A DNA stretch of 64,000 nt, taken from NCBI GenBank assembly GCA_933228895.1, contig OW121851.1, forward strand, positions 134,277,624 through 134,341,623. The letters run 5' to 3'. The position numbers and the translations under genes were made by a program. Positions 31,575 to 41,645 of the stretch are shown here, one piece after another (position 1 is the stretch's first letter; every line of letters starts with the position of its first letter). The notes under the pieces are model-generated. The model was given only the letters and a program-made list of their open reading frames with translations. It had not been told where the DNA came from and searched no databases. This DNA is from Platycnemis pennipes (taxonomy: Eukaryota; Arthropoda; Insecta; Odonata; Platycnemididae).

Positions 31575-32355
31575 CTCGTTTTTCGTTAGTCATCAATCCT
31601 CAGATTGGTTTGACGCAGCTCTCCACTGAGTTATTCTATCGGCCAATCTCTTCATATTTACGTATTTCTTCTCTTTCACATCCTTCATCACTTGTTTTCT
31701 CCCACGAGACCTTCCTTTGCCATTCTTCCCATTCACTTGTCCTTCAACGATTGTCTTCATCAGGCCATCGTGTCTTAAGATATGGCCGATTAAGTTGTCC
31801 CTTCTTCTTGTTAGAGTTGTATTAGACTTCTCTTTTCTCCCACTCTTCTTAGGACTTCTTCGTTTATCACTCGGTCGATCCATCTTCATCGTTCTTCTGT
31901 AGCACCACATTTCGAATGCTTCCACCCTTTTCTTTTCCGCTACTGTCATCGTTCATATCTCACTGCCGTAAAGAAACGTGCTCCAGATGTACGTCCTGAT
32001 GAATTGTTTCCTTATTTCTACGATGGTATTTCCAGAAGTAAGTAGGTTCTTCTTTTGGTAGAATGCCCTCTTTGCCTGAACTATTCTACTGACTATTTCC
32101 TTCTTGCTAAGTCCATCGTTGGTTACTCGGCTTCCCAGGTAACAGAATTCTTTCACCTCTTCCAGTTTTTGCTGCCCTAGTTTAACGTTAGTTTTGACCT
32201 CTTCTATTTTGCTGCACACCAATACGTTAGTTTTATTCTTATTGATCTTCAGATGATAACTGACCATTGTCCTTTCCATGGTTATTAGAGTCTTATTCAG
32301 GTTCTTCTCTGTCTCCGCTACGAGTGCTATGTCGTCAGCGAATCGCAGCATGTTC
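31575..32355 (-). pseudogene. RTE-like LINE, RT catalytic box to 3' end
   Basis: Two open frames in series. The first, 32351 to 31953, reads MLRFADDIALVAETEKNLNK, YHLKINKNKTNVLVC, EEVKEFCYLGSRVTNDGLSK and YIWSTFLYGSEI. The second, 31949 to 31593, begins at a stop/shift and reads EAFEMWCYRRTMKMD, LIGHILRHDGLMKTIVEGQV, GRSRGRKQVMKD and RITQWRAASNQSED. FADD is the RT active-site box. The order matches RTE-type LINEs. Fingers and most of the palm are missing beyond 32355. Bases 31575-31620 are the element's 3' end. Confidence 0.9.
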
Positions 32356-32364
32356 TTAGGTAAG

Positions 32365-32690
32365 TATAAATTCGTTAAATTGAACTATACAACACTCCAG
32401 ACAACTCAGCTAGTTCATCAATGGTCTGCCGTCGATCTTCGTGCACAAATTCATTAATTTTTCCCACATTTCCATCGGTCCATGAAGCCCGGTTAGAGTT
32501 AGATCGTAAATGTTGACATTTATCCTCTTTTCAAACCAATACACCACTCATACACTTGGGTGTTTCCTAAAGCATAATTACTCTTTGTAAGCTGATTTCA
32601 GCATAACTACTGTTTCCACAGCGTTTGTTCATGAGCAGGAAGCAAAATTTCACGACCGCGCATTGTTCACGAGAATCAGCCATCCGATAA
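32365..32690 (-). pseudogene. Mariner-family HTH (FLJ37770/GVQW-like) fragment
   Basis: The minus strand gives REQCAVVKFCFLLMNK, then after stops SNRASWTDGNVGKINEFVHE and DRRQTIDELAELSGV. This fits the N-terminal paired HTH of mariner-type transposases and their GVQW-like relatives: EQRxxIKFCxxLxK ... GR(P/A)S ... V-x-ELVxEDRRxTVxELA. At least two stops. No catalytic domain adjoins; the mariner catalytic piece at 35325-35850 lies on the same strand but 2.6 kb away and upstream in gene terms, so the two are probably separate copies. Confidence 0.6.
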
Positions 32691-33019
32691 ACGCGACGAG
32701 CACAAAACAGCTCTTACAACATAATTCCCACTATGTAGGACCTATGCCAACATTGCTACATGTTTTAATAACTGCATAAGGGTTTTGAGTTGCATACCTA
32801 GAGCAGCCGAAGTCTGTATTACAAATGGACCGCGGTCTTTGAAACAGTTCTGGTTTCTGTAAGGCCTCCCCTTTTACGTCTGAATATTTATGTACCATTT
32901 TTCGGCGAAAGGTTGGAAGCAGTCAAATAAGTAGCATATTTACAAACACTCGCGTAACTTGATTAACGTTTGGTAAGAGCAGACTCCGTCATTTCGTCAA
33001 TCCATGATGAAGATAAAAT
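32691..33019. other. No recognisable feature
   Basis: AT-rich, no open frame of note. Confidence 0.35.
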
Positions 33020-33320
33020 AAAAGGACCGAGTGACAAACGAAGAAGCCTTTAGAAGTGTGTGAGAAAGGTGACGTGTGCTGAAAACTTGAAAATAAAGAC
33101 GGGATAGCTTAATCAGCCATATCTTAGGACGCGATCGTCTAATGAAGAATATCATTGATGGTCTAGTGGACGGGAAGAACGGAAAAGGATGTGATATTTA
33201 GAGCAAGTTATGAAGGATGTGAACGAGAAGAAATACCTAAATATAAAGAGCTTGGCCGAAAGAAGAATCGAGTGGAGGGCTGCGTCAAATCAATCTTAGG
33301 TTTGTTGACCAATGATGAAT
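33020..33320 (+). pseudogene. RTE-like LINE C-terminal end
   Basis: DNA for DRVTNEEA, LISHILGRDRLMKNIIDGLV, EQVMKDVNEKKYLNIKSLAE and RRIEWRAASNQS with frameshifts, ending in TTGTTGACCAATGATGAAT. It matches 37200-37525 and the complement of 31593-31850. Confidence 0.85.
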
Positions 33321-33582
33321 AGCATGACCAAAATATTGGCTTCAAAAGTCTGTTTGTATTGACGTGAAAAAGCATGATGACCTAAGGTCACCTGAAAAGT
33401 GGTTGGCGGGGAGTGGCTTTTGGTGTTTTCATCCAGGACACTTACCCTTCCCACTTATTTTCTGTGGATCCGGGAACACCAATCTCCTCTGGCGGCCGAC
33501 ACGTCTGGAAGAACTTCGTCTTCTTTTAATTTTTTGAATGTTTAATTCATGTATTATAGTTCCTTTTATTCTTCTTTTTGCG
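33321..33582. other. No recognisable feature
   Basis: Short unassigned stretch between the RTE terminus and LINE-C. A 99-codon minus frame here overlaps LINE DNA and is a shadow. Confidence 0.35.
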
Positions 33583-33753
33583 AAAAGGGAACTAGATAGT
33601 GTGCAGCGTAGAGCAGCTAGGTTGGTTAAAATGTATTGCGATAGGTTTAGCAGCGCATCAGAATTAATAGGAGAATAAGATTGGGAGTCATTATCATGTC
33701 GTAGATTAAAGTACCAATAAAATTCCATTAGAAATTTAAAACGGATAGCTTTG

Positions 33754-33867
33754 CTGAAGATGTTAGATATAAATGAAATAAACTTTGTTTCCTTCCACAG
33801 ATTTATTTTCCTGAAGATGTTAGATATAAATGAAATAAACTTTGTTTCCTTCCACAGATTTATTTTC
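33754..33867 (+). repeat. 57-bp tandem duplication across an insertion junction
   Basis: CTGAAGATGTTAGATATAAA begins at 33754 and again at 33811; the two 57-base units look identical. The first ~17 bases of the unit are LINE sequence and the rest is insert, so the duplication arose after the insertion. Each unit ends in a polypyrimidine stretch with TTCCACAG. Confidence 0.9.
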
Positions 33868-33869
33868 CT

Positions 33870-33911
33870 GGTACCACATGTTTCGGCACATTGGTGTCAT
33901 GATCAGGTACC
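33870..33911 (-). ncRNA. Hammerhead-like motif, minus arm
   Basis: The minus strand reads GGTAC, CTGATCA, then stem II (GACACC / loop AATG / TGCC), GAA, ACATGT and GGTACC. CTGATCA departs from the CTGATGA core, and the base before the 3' stem I strand is G, which the NUH rule disfavours. Probably inactive. It shares GGTACC with the plus-strand motif. Confidence 0.5.
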
Positions 33912-33947
33912 TGATGATGACACCGATGTGTCGAAACATATCGTACC
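33906..33947 (+). ncRNA. Hammerhead-like ribozyme motif (PLE type)
   Basis: Order: stem I GGTAC (33906-33910), core CTGATGA (33911-33917), one extra T, stem II GACAC/GTGTC with loop CGAT (33919-33932), GAA, short stem III ACATAT, C as the cleavage-site base (33942), stem I GTACC (33943-33947). Stem I and stem II pair perfectly. The very short stem III resembles the minimal hammerheads described for PLEs. The extra base after CTGATGA makes activity uncertain. Confidence 0.55.
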
Positions 33948-34483
33948 AGGAAAATAAATCTTCGGAAGGAAACAAAGTTAATATTTAATGTACGAAATTC
34001 AACTTCCACCTAGTTGAGCCTGATACTATGGAATGTTAGATATATATTAAGAGCACATGCGTATTATGCTAGATGTAATCAGAAAAATAAGATGAGATGG
34101 ATAGATTTTCACACCGGTGGATTTTAAATGTAATTTTTCCCACGCACCATTAGAGATCATGTATAGACTCATTAGAGACTGCATAGCAAAGGGATAGGTA
34201 GGTGAGATATTTTTAGAGTAGTCTGTAGTGTATGGTGCATGCATTACCATTACTAATTCATGCGTGTTAGGTAAATACAGATAAATATATGTGGATGAAT
34301 GCTATTATAACCAATAACCCCTGTCGTAATATGTAGATACTATCCATCTAGCTGCATGTGACCCTATTATCTATCATGTGTCCATGTAGTAGCCTAGATT
34401 CATGTCAATAGTGAATGTTCGGTGATATTCACCCCCTGCCACACACCCTTGCGGTGGCTTGCAGGGTATTTCTTAGATGTAGA

Positions 34484-35324
34484 TGAGGTGCGCTCGTTCA
34501 CTTCCCAAGTTACCCTGGCGACTGGATTCTGCGCGGTGGTCATCGGTGTTCGCTAGGCAGTCTCGCAGTTGTCGTGCGTGGAGATCGACTCGCGAGAGCA
34601 GGTGACTCACTCGCCCTTCCCTTCGGACGATCCCATCCGAGGAAAGCCACGCGCCGCCCCGTCACTTATCCTCTGCGTAAGTGTCCCCAAGACGTGAGTG
34701 CTAAGACGTGTGGGAGTCTTCGAAAGACGCTCAGTCGATCCGCGGACCACGGGCGCCTCTTAGGCCCGCGACCTCGACCTTATTACCTAATTGTGGTTTT
34801 TAATTTCGACGCTAATAAAATGCCGGAGATTACGACGTCGTAACTTCGGTGAAGTTAGCTCTCTTCGTCCGCGCGGTCCGGTCGAAAGCCCAAGGAGATA
34901 GGTACGTTGGATGGGCGGGCCTGCAGATTGCGTTCCTTCCCGACCAATAGCCAATAGAAACTGATCTCTGGAGGCACTCCAATGTTGAAGGCCGTAAATT
35001 ATACCGATGTGTTCCCGAAAAAACTTAGACGGACACCATTAGCTTGATAGGACATGTCATTGAGTTGGGCATTATTGATGAGTCAAGGCCGTATCGGAAA
35101 AAAAACATCTCGCACATTCTAAACTTGTTTCCTTCGGCCCCAGAGATCGAAATTTTTGTTGGCGTGTTTATGTAAAGTGGATAGCTGTTAAGATCGCAGT
35201 TTTCGTCGTCAAGTCTGGAACATCGGTTTTAATTTTGGATTAAGAAGGGAGACTTCTACATTGGTTATGGCTGTATATACGTGATGTGAACAAGAAATGA
35301 CGAGAATTTTCGTTTTTCTTAAAG
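34484..35324. other. No recognisable feature
   Basis: 34500-34960 is GC-rich with many CGCG words. The 89-codon plus frame at 34574-34843 is Arg-rich and resembles no family I know. The rest is AT-rich. Confidence 0.4.
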
Positions 35325-35850
35325 AATATTTATTTATAAATCAGCATCATTCTCTTCCCCTTCAAAGTAATCCCTCTCAGATGTAATACACTTGCGCCAG
35401 CATTTTTTCCAATCTTGGAAGCACTTCTGGAACTTTTTTTTCGGTATAGAGTTCAGCTCCTTCAGGGATTATGATTTTATGTTATCAGTGGTGGCTAGGC
35501 GTTATCCTTTCATGGTTCTCTTCAGCCTCGGGAATAAAAAGAAGTCACATGGGGCTATTTCCGGTGAATACAATGGGCGAGGCAAAATAACGGTTTATTT
35601 TTTATAATTCAAAATTACGAACAAGTAGTTAGGTGTGAGTGCATTATTGTGGTGCTGTTTCCACTAGTTGTTTTGCCGCAATTCTGGGCGTTTTCGTCGG
35701 ATTGCTTCACGAGAACGGCGCATAACTTCTAATTAGTATTCCTTACTGACCATACGACCACATGGCAGGAACTCACCATGATGCACTACGCCATTGAAAT
35801 CGAAGAAAACAGTGCGAAATTATTCCCTTTATATTTTGATCACACCATGT
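35325..35850 (-). pseudogene. Mariner transposase C-terminal half, decayed
   Basis: On the minus strand: FFDFNGVVHHGEFLPCG, then a frameshifted NNALTPNYLF (normally DNAxxH), LPRPLYSPEIAPCDFFLF, PRLKRTMKG, then KCFQDWKKCWRKCITSERDY and FEGEENDADL, stop near 35327. YSPxxAPxDFxLFPxLK and W.K..RCI...GDYFEGD are mariner (Tc1/mariner, D,D34D) signatures; the third catalytic Asp is visible in APCDFF. Several stops and shifts. The N-terminal HTH and inverted repeats are missing. Confidence 0.8.
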
Positions 35851-36224
35851 ATGTATCCTCTGTATGTTTATTTGAATTAATTCGTGGCTTCTAAGAAACT
35901 CATACAATGATGATTTTTATATCTTTCTGAATGAAACTCACCTTCACCTCTTGGAAAGCTATGAAAGGGCTCAGAAATGGCGGGGTGCGCTGTCTCGTTA
36001 CTGATGTAACAGGTGTATAGTTTACGATGCGAGGCATAGGAAATATTCGTCTCCTGAACTTACCATTGTATTTCAGAGCCCCTCAGCTCTAGTAAACATG
36101 CATTATCAATAGCGTATGTAAACTATCAAAGTTCGACAAGTCTTAAACATGGTATTAATAGTGATTTTATAGGCTCCAAGGCATCCTGCTCGTGGAGTCA
36201 TCTGCTACTACATCTGCTACCTGG
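35851..36224. other. No recognisable feature
   Basis: AT-rich, short frames. No mariner terminus was found upstream of the pseudogene. Confidence 0.35.
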
Positions 36225-36290
36225 TGTGGATGCACCCCTTGCCACACACCCTCGAGGTGGCTTGCAGGGTATGTCTTAGATATAGATATA
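36225..36290 (+). mobile_element. LINE 3' tail only
   Basis: GTGGATGCACCCCTTGCCAC, then CTCGAGGTGGCTTGCAGGGT and TTAGATATAGATATA. Only about 65 bases of LINE 3' end are present. Confidence 0.8.
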
Positions 36291-37164
36291 CTGTGAAGCA
36301 TGGCCATAAGTTGGCACGGCTATGGGCCAACTTTACGGTGTGCTTAGTAAAATGAATACTGTTTTTGAATGAATCAACTTAATAAATAATTTGAAATAAG
36401 TAAATGAAAGTTAATAATAATAAATTAATGGAATAAACATACCTCCGATATAAGTTAATAAGCTTTAACGGAGTGCACCGTCTGCTTGGAATCGTCCGCA
36501 GCACTACCTAGCGGCAGGTAGAGGAATTAGTGTCACGTCAGTCGTATAGTTTACCGGCATGCCATAATTTGCCCTCGAGTTTATGCGCCGTTGAATTTTT
36601 CCACATTTTAATTAATGACGAAAAATACTTGTCATTTTAAAATCGAGCGGCTTAAAATATGCATTCCAGTGGTTATAACCGTTCGATAAAGAAATTAAAA
36701 AAGTAATGGGAAACTACACCATTACTCGTAGTTTCCTTATGAGGACCCCCTACCATGGAGAAGAGTCAAGGGTGCCTAGGGGAGGATTGGCACCGTGGCG
36801 CCTCATGTTTGGAGGCAGTGGTCCGAAGACGCTGTATTCCATCCGCCCTTGAATCGTTTTCACCCCTTCTCCACCCCTCACCTCCTTGACTTCTGACGCG
36901 CCCTCCCCTAATTGTCTGTAGCAGGTGACCAAGGCTATCGGGTTACGTGCCGGAAGTGTAATTGCAAACTTCTCCCCTGCGCCTCTTTATCCCTCTGTTA
37001 ATTTTTCTGTTTGTGTTGATGCTGTCGCTGTGGAAACCGCACTAGTGGAAACTTTCTCTTGTTATCGGCTGCCAAAGCGGAAATTTCAGATTGAGGCGTT
37101 TTTTATTTCCTTTTAAGCTCCCTTCTCTAATGGGCGATGACAGCAGCTGATAATTCAAGGCTGG
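36291..37164. other. No recognisable feature
   Basis: 36300-36360 has an imperfect inverted pair GGCCATAAGTTGGCAC / GGGCCAACTTTACGG. The rest gives only short frames without motifs. Confidence 0.35.
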
Positions 37165-37525
37165 AAACTTTTAAAATGTGGTGCTACAAAAGAATGATGA
37201 ACATAAACTGGATCGACCGAGTGACAAACGAAGAAGTCTTAAAGAAGGAGAGTGGGAGAAAAAAAGAAGTCTGCTGAACACTCTAAAAAAGAAGACGGGA
37301 GAACTTAATCGGCAGTATCTTAAGACACGGTGGCCTGATGAAGACAATCGTCGAGGGAAAACTGAGCGGGAAGATTGGAAAAGGCTTCCTTCCTTCGTCA
37401 CTGTTTCCTAGTGATGAAGGATGTGACAATGAAGAAATACGTTAATGTAAAGAGGTTGGCCGATAGGAGAATCAAGTTGAGGGCTGCGTCAAACCAATCT
37501 TAGGATTGTTGACGGATGATGAGGA
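37165..37525 (+). pseudogene. RTE-like LINE C-terminal end
   Basis: Pieces in order: FKMWCYKRMM, DRVTNEEVLKEGEWEK, LLNTLKKKTGELNRQYLKTR, GLMKTIVEGKL by frameshift, VMKDVTMKKYVNVKRLADRR and LRAASNQS. A TC-rich insertion of about 30 bp near 37395 breaks the middle. It ends in GATTGTTGACGGATGATGA. Confidence 0.85.
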
Positions 37526-38379
37526 TAAAATGGAGTTGATCTCTTATGACAATTCTGCGTTTTTGCAAACTTTCAACAGTTGACAAGGTGAAAATTTGCA
37601 CACCTAAGATGAAATAGCTAGGGCGGCAAAAAAAAAAGATCTTGCAAAATGTCAACAGAAATGATGCTAAGTCGACCCGACGACAGCCCAGTTGTCTTTA
37701 ATGGATTATCATAATGTTTTGTGAGATGTCTTAGATGGTGGTGATAATGATTTCTTTAGGACCTTTTTGCTAGTGAAGAACTTGTACTAATGAAGATAAA
37801 CGACTATCTTCCGGCGAGAGTGGGGAAAATAGCTTTTCCGTTGCCATGCCATCGGCCGGTAGAGTAAAAAAGAACACTTGGTCATGTTGTTCAATAGCAG
37901 TGCACAAAAAATGAGTGAATTCCACTGATAGTTAGGTGAATATAAATAGAGCCCGAAACGCGATAGACATTTCCTGACAGGAATGGAAATGCGCATTGCT
38001 TTGTAGCAGCAGCATTAATGGCAAAGTCCGGATCACCGAGAGAGCGCTAACAGCCCTGGAACACGTCCGCGTTCCTAACTGATCTACAGCTGAGACGGGA
38101 CGTTTTTCAATGGCGGCCTTCACTCCCCCCCCCACCACCACCGGCCCTCTTTCTAAATGCCTTCTTCGCTCTCCTCGACGTCATCCACACCAGGAGGCGC
38201 TCAATCCCACCGGGGAGACTTTACACCACTTAAATGAATGTGTCGTCGTGCATATGGTCTAAGGGAGAGACCGGGGGAAGGCACGCTCAGCGTTGAGAAG
38301 ACGAAAGTTCCATCAACGGAAGGACGGGAGGGTTGAAACGACGACGAACCAAAAACCACGTTCTATCACGCTCAATCTT
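37526..38379. other. No recognisable feature
   Basis: Mixed sequence. A C-rich run (CCCCCCCCCACC) lies at 38127. No coding motif. Confidence 0.35.
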
Positions 38380-38540
38380 CGGTAGCACCGCATTTCGAAT
38401 GCTGTTTTTTTCTGTTTCGGATAACATTTAAGCTATTATTTCTCTCTATTCCTGTGTAAAGCCATGATGTTGAAATATGTCACTGGAAGAGTGTGCTTTT
38501 CCCGATGAATAGTATTTCTCAGAAGTCGAGGAAATTGTTG
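38380..38540 (-). pseudogene. RTE-like LINE fragment, post-RT region
   Basis: The minus strand begins with TTCATCGGGAAAAGCACACT (compare YIWSTFLYGSEI region) and ends AFEMRCYRR, matching 31900-32040 with heavy damage. Confidence 0.6.
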
Positions 38541-38699
38541 GTAGCGAGACTGATGTAGTCGGCGTATGAGTTCTAGGCAGGAAGGGGCGGGCATTGACTC
38601 AAATGCTTAAATAGTCATCGGAATCTTCAACGAACCTCCGGTTTCTTGCGTATAAATTCTTGAATGCATCTTTGCCTGAATGTAGCCGTTTGCAATATG

Positions 38700-39318
38700 T
38701 TTTTATTGCTGATTCTTTTTGAGTTTTTAAAATAAAAATACGCGTATTTTTCCGTTGTCACGATCCGTCGAGTCGTTCTCGAGTTATAAGCGGAGAAAAA
38801 CTGATGTTTTTAACCCTTTCGGATGTGACCTAAAGTGGGCGTGCTAAGTACTCGTACGTCATCCACATCGTCCAATCACATCTGAGACTGCGCAGCTCCT
38901 TTGCGCAATCACAATTGGGGACACGCAGCTGACTCTGCCAATGGAAGTGGTTGCTAAGACTCCATTCGGATTATTTCGAAAGGCATCGCATGTTCGACCA
39001 CATCGAAATTTGTGAATAAGCAAATGAACTTCAGCACGCTTTTTTGTACGGAAATGTTTTGTTGGTCAGTTGTTTTGGATTTATTTACAGGATGCGACAA
39101 GATCTATGAGAGCAGACGTTCTGTCCCCCCCTCCCTTTCCCTCAAGGAGGTGGATGACGTGGATATTGATAACGATTCTCGTTCGTGGGGCCTCATCTTT
39201 TGCTTACTTTAATTTTTGATCTGGAATATCATTTTTTTTCAATCAAATTTATTTTTCCTTTCCATCCGAGGATTTCAATCATAAAATAGCGATTTCGGTT
39301 CCGGGTAAATGCCCCCAC
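38700..39318 (+). mobile_element. MITE family M1, copy 3, diverged
   Basis: Shared blocks with 7155-7686 in order: TTTTTAAAATAAAAATACGC, CTCGAGTTATAAGCGG, AAAACTGATGTTTTTAACCC, GTCCAATCACATCTGAG, ACGCAGCTGACTCTGCCAAT, TTTTGCTTACTTTAATTTTT and GATTTCGGTTCCGGGTAAAT with CCCCCACT. It holds an extra insertion of about 100 bases near 38960-39090, and its left terminus is eroded. Confidence 0.8.
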
Positions 39319-39751
39319 TCATGAACTATGCACCCGAAATCGTCCTTTCCATGAGCGGATGCCATCTTGAATTTTTTCCTTATCCATCAGGTACCGTGTG
39401 CTTTGAAATGTGACGTCACTGTACACTGTCAAAGTAGGAGCTCCCTTCGCGTTCTTTTGCAACTTCAACTGTGCGTCGCCGAACGACCTTGCTTGCTTTT
39501 TTTTGCATCCTAACCATTCCTGTTCCACTCGCTTCTCTTGCGGTGAAATGAACGGTGCGTGGCATGAGTTGATGATAAAGAAAGCTCGGTGATTTGGTGA
39601 AACATATAGATGGGCATGTCGTTATCAATTTGTAGATGCAGTCGTATTCCATTTCGGAAAAACGTTAATTTGCTGGAAGACTTCCTATGTTGATGGAGGA
39701 AGTAATGAGAACCATAGGGTTGTTGATGGCCAGGGTGGAAAGGATAATCGT
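39319..39751. other. No recognisable feature
   Basis: Short frames on both strands, no motif. Confidence 0.35.
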
Positions 39752-39945
39752 CTACGTAATACCCTGCGAACCAACGCGTGGGTGTATATCAGGGGGTGAA
39801 GATCAACAAAAATGCAACTATGAGACGCATTGCTACTACTTCATGGACACATTTTAAACGTAAGGGTCACGTACAACTTGATGGTTCGTATGAAGAAAAG
39901 TTTCTCGGGCTTGACACCGGTTAATAGGCTCCATTACCGCCAACG

Positions 39946-40296
39946 TTTCAAAGATTGAAGGAACACCGAAGACACTTCCGACTAGCCCAAATGGATAAAT
40001 CAGCTGTTGCGGAGCACAGCATAAAAAGGGACCACGCAATACAGTGGGATAAGGCAAAATTACTTTGCCGATCAAATTTCTATTGGGATAGACTCACTAA
40101 GGAGGCCATCGAGATCCGTCTGGAAAACAATAACTTAAATAGAGACACTGGTTTCAACCTCAGTAACACCTGGAGGCCAGTTATAAATTGCATCCGAGAG
40201 ATGAGGAAGGGCGGCCCGGCGGCGAATGTTCAAGGAGGCCAACAATGGGGCCCGTTAAATTCAAACCGACGTCTCGGCCAATCAGGAGACACCTGA
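39946..40296 (+). pseudogene. PLE GIY-YIG endonuclease domain, C-terminal piece
   Basis: The open frame reads RLKEHRRHFRLAQMDKSAVA, EHSIKRDHAIQWDKAKLL, WDRLTKEAIEIRLENNNLNR and DTGFNLSNTWRPVINCIREM. KxH-x-x-x-R ... SAVAEH ... H-x-IxW ... R-x-x-EAIEI ... N-x-x-G-x-x-L-x-x-xW is the usual C-terminal half of the PLE GIY-YIG nuclease. The GIY-YIG motif itself and the whole RT are upstream of the truncation. It is open but lacks a normal start. Confidence 0.8.
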
Positions 40297-40358
40297 CCCG
40301 GGCGAAAGATATATATATAAGCGCAATAATAAAATACGGCACTCAGAAGCACTCAGAA

Positions 40359-40399
40359 GCCCTGATGATGAAGAGCGAGTCGCTCTTTGAAACGTTGGC
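40359..40399 (+). ncRNA. Hammerhead-like ribozyme motif in the PLE 3' region
   Basis: GCC (40359-40361) pairs with GGC (40397-40399) as a short stem I. The core CTGATGA (40362-40368) is followed by TG, then stem II AAGAGCG / CGCTCTT, then T and GAAAC. Stem III is the palindrome ACGT with T as the cleavage-site base. Palindromic minimal stem III is a feature described for PLE and retrozyme hammerheads, which work as dimers. The unpaired base after the core is shared with the 33906 and 52722 motifs. Confidence 0.6.
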
Positions 40400-41165
40400 A
40401 GTAATGGAGCCTATTAACCGGTGTCAAGCCCGAGAAACTTTTCTTCATACTATTCGCCGGGAAAACACTCGATCTTATATTGATGGTTCGTAAATTCACA
40501 ATAATGAATTGATCACCGGTTAGAAAAACATTATTCTAAATCCTTAATCGGCATTTGCCTATCATGCATGGTTAGTAATGCTCAAACATGCATCATGCAC
40601 TACACACTACTCTAGCAATTTTTTACCTACCTATTTATACCTACTCTCTTATGGTACGCGGGAAAAATGACATTTTAAATCTATCGGTACTGCAATCTAT
40701 CTCTCTAATCTTGTTAATCTGATCAAACTTAGCATAATACGTAGCGGTTCTTAACATAAGTATATCTAACGTCATATTTAAACAAATCAGCTTTGAATTT
40801 GCTTCAAAGGTTTGGCCTAAATTTCAACCTGCCTTCTGATAGTAATTCCTAGTTCCTCTATCAAATTCGTAACAATAATACAATTATCATAACGGCCTTT
40901 AACAAATCTAGCTGATCTCCTTTGCTCAAGCTCTTATTCCTTTTTCATACCTTCATCGCACCAATCCCATATTCTAACGGTATATTTTAAATGAGGCCAG
41001 ACAAGCGTAAAATAGCCTCTTTCTCGTACTCACTCATTGCATTTGCATAGAATCCTTTTTACGATTCCTAACCTACCGTTTGCTGCACTAGTTATTTCCC
41101 CGATGTGTTTCCCCCATTAAATGTCGCCAGTGATTGTGACGCCTAAGTATTTAAGCAGGTTATTG

Positions 41166-41632
41166 CGTAGGTGTAGATTAACTTTGACTCGGGAGGGAAT
41201 TTCTCCCGCCCGAATGAATTTTCTTGTCTCTGGTGCCGGTGAGCGAGAGATCGCGTCTCCTCGCTGATGTGCGCGTGCGAGTGGGTGCGCGCCTGCGCGG
41301 CGCGTTACTCAACTTTTTCCGAGATCGCGAGCGCGTATGAGTGTTGAAGGGCTTCCTTCGAAGGGCCCCGCGAGTGACCTCCAAGGACGTCTCTCCCTCC
41401 CCCTCTCCTCATTCCGTTGACTTCCGCTATGCGGGGAAACGGAGGCGAGGCTGCTTTCTACCAGTCTGTTTGGTGTAGAAACGTCCGATTCCAGCGTGTC
41501 TTTCTTTCATATTCCCGCTCGGTTCCATGCAAACGTTTTGATCTACATTTTACCAGCTGAAGGCGAAACTGTTAGTGGAGAAATTGATTGAGGAAATAAC
41601 TGATTAAAGAAATGTAGAAATTGGTTAAGAAA
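41166..41632. other. GC-rich stretch, no gene recognised
   Basis: 41200-41400 is rich in GCGCG and CTCCCTCC. The 68-codon minus frame there is Arg/Thr/Ser-rich, with no domain. Confidence 0.4.
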
Positions 41633-41645
41633 ACAAATGACTGAT

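Larger units (their letters stand above)
33771..34032. mobile_element. Penelope-type (PLE) terminal fragment in inverted arrangement
   Basis: ATGTTAGATAT occurs at 33760-33770 and 34033-34043, an 11-bp target duplication of LINE sequence. The insert is a large imperfect palindrome: AACTTTGTTTCCTTCC ... GATTTATTTTCCTGGTACCA on the left and the complement (GTACCAGGAAAATAAATC ... GGAAGGAAACAAAGTT) on the right. Each arm contains a hammerhead-like motif. Head-to-head or tail-to-tail fragments of the pLTR are characteristic of Penelope-like elements. No protein sequence remains, so the PLE call rests on the motif and arrangement. Confidence 0.65.
33583..34483 (+). mobile_element. LINE-B/C copy split by a Penelope-type insert
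   Basis: The left part (33583-33770) encodes remnants of LDSVQRRAARLVK, CDRFSSASELI and SFAEDVRY with stops. After the insert at 33771-34032 it resumes with ATATTAAGAGCACATGCG, then a 3' UTR of LINE-C type (GCATTACCATTACTAATTCA, GTAGTAGCCTAGATTCATGT) and the shared tail ending at about 34483. Confidence 0.85.
39891..40479 (+). mobile_element. Penelope-like element, 5'-truncated, with inverted terminal piece
   Basis: TTGATGGTTCGTA flanks both sides (39878-39890 and 40480-40492), a 13-bp duplication of LINE target. The order is: an inverted copy of the element's own 3' region (39891-39954, exactly complementary over most of its length to 40387-40454), the end of the protein gene, then a 3' region with a hammerhead-like motif. 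This fits the PLE layout in which a partial pLTR lies inverted at the 5' end. The retained protein piece is the C-terminus, so most of the RT is lost. Confidence 0.82.
39752..41165 (-). mobile_element. LINE-C copy split by a Penelope-like element
   Basis: The tail lies at 39752-39800, part of the 3' UTR at 39801-39890, and after the PLE the LINE resumes (40493-41165). The minus strand yields remnants of SLVWPHLKYTVR, RRSARFVKGRYDNCI, LSEGRLKFR and CYARFDQINKIREID with stops. The 5' boundary is near 41165. Confidence 0.88.

Noticed and set aside
33840..33860. TTTGTTTCCTTCCACAG as a host-gene splice acceptor
   Set aside because: It is inside a duplicated transposon fragment, and no exon-like frame follows. 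A splice role within an intact PLE cannot be excluded.
33771..34032. LTR retrotransposon remnant or solo LTR
   Set aside because: The repeats are inverted, not direct. No TG...CA ends, primer-binding site or gag/pol sequence were seen here or elsewhere in the window.
37310..37345. CTGATGA near 37336 as another hammerhead
   Set aside because: It is the RTE coding sequence for GLMKTIVEG. No GAAAC or stem II follows.
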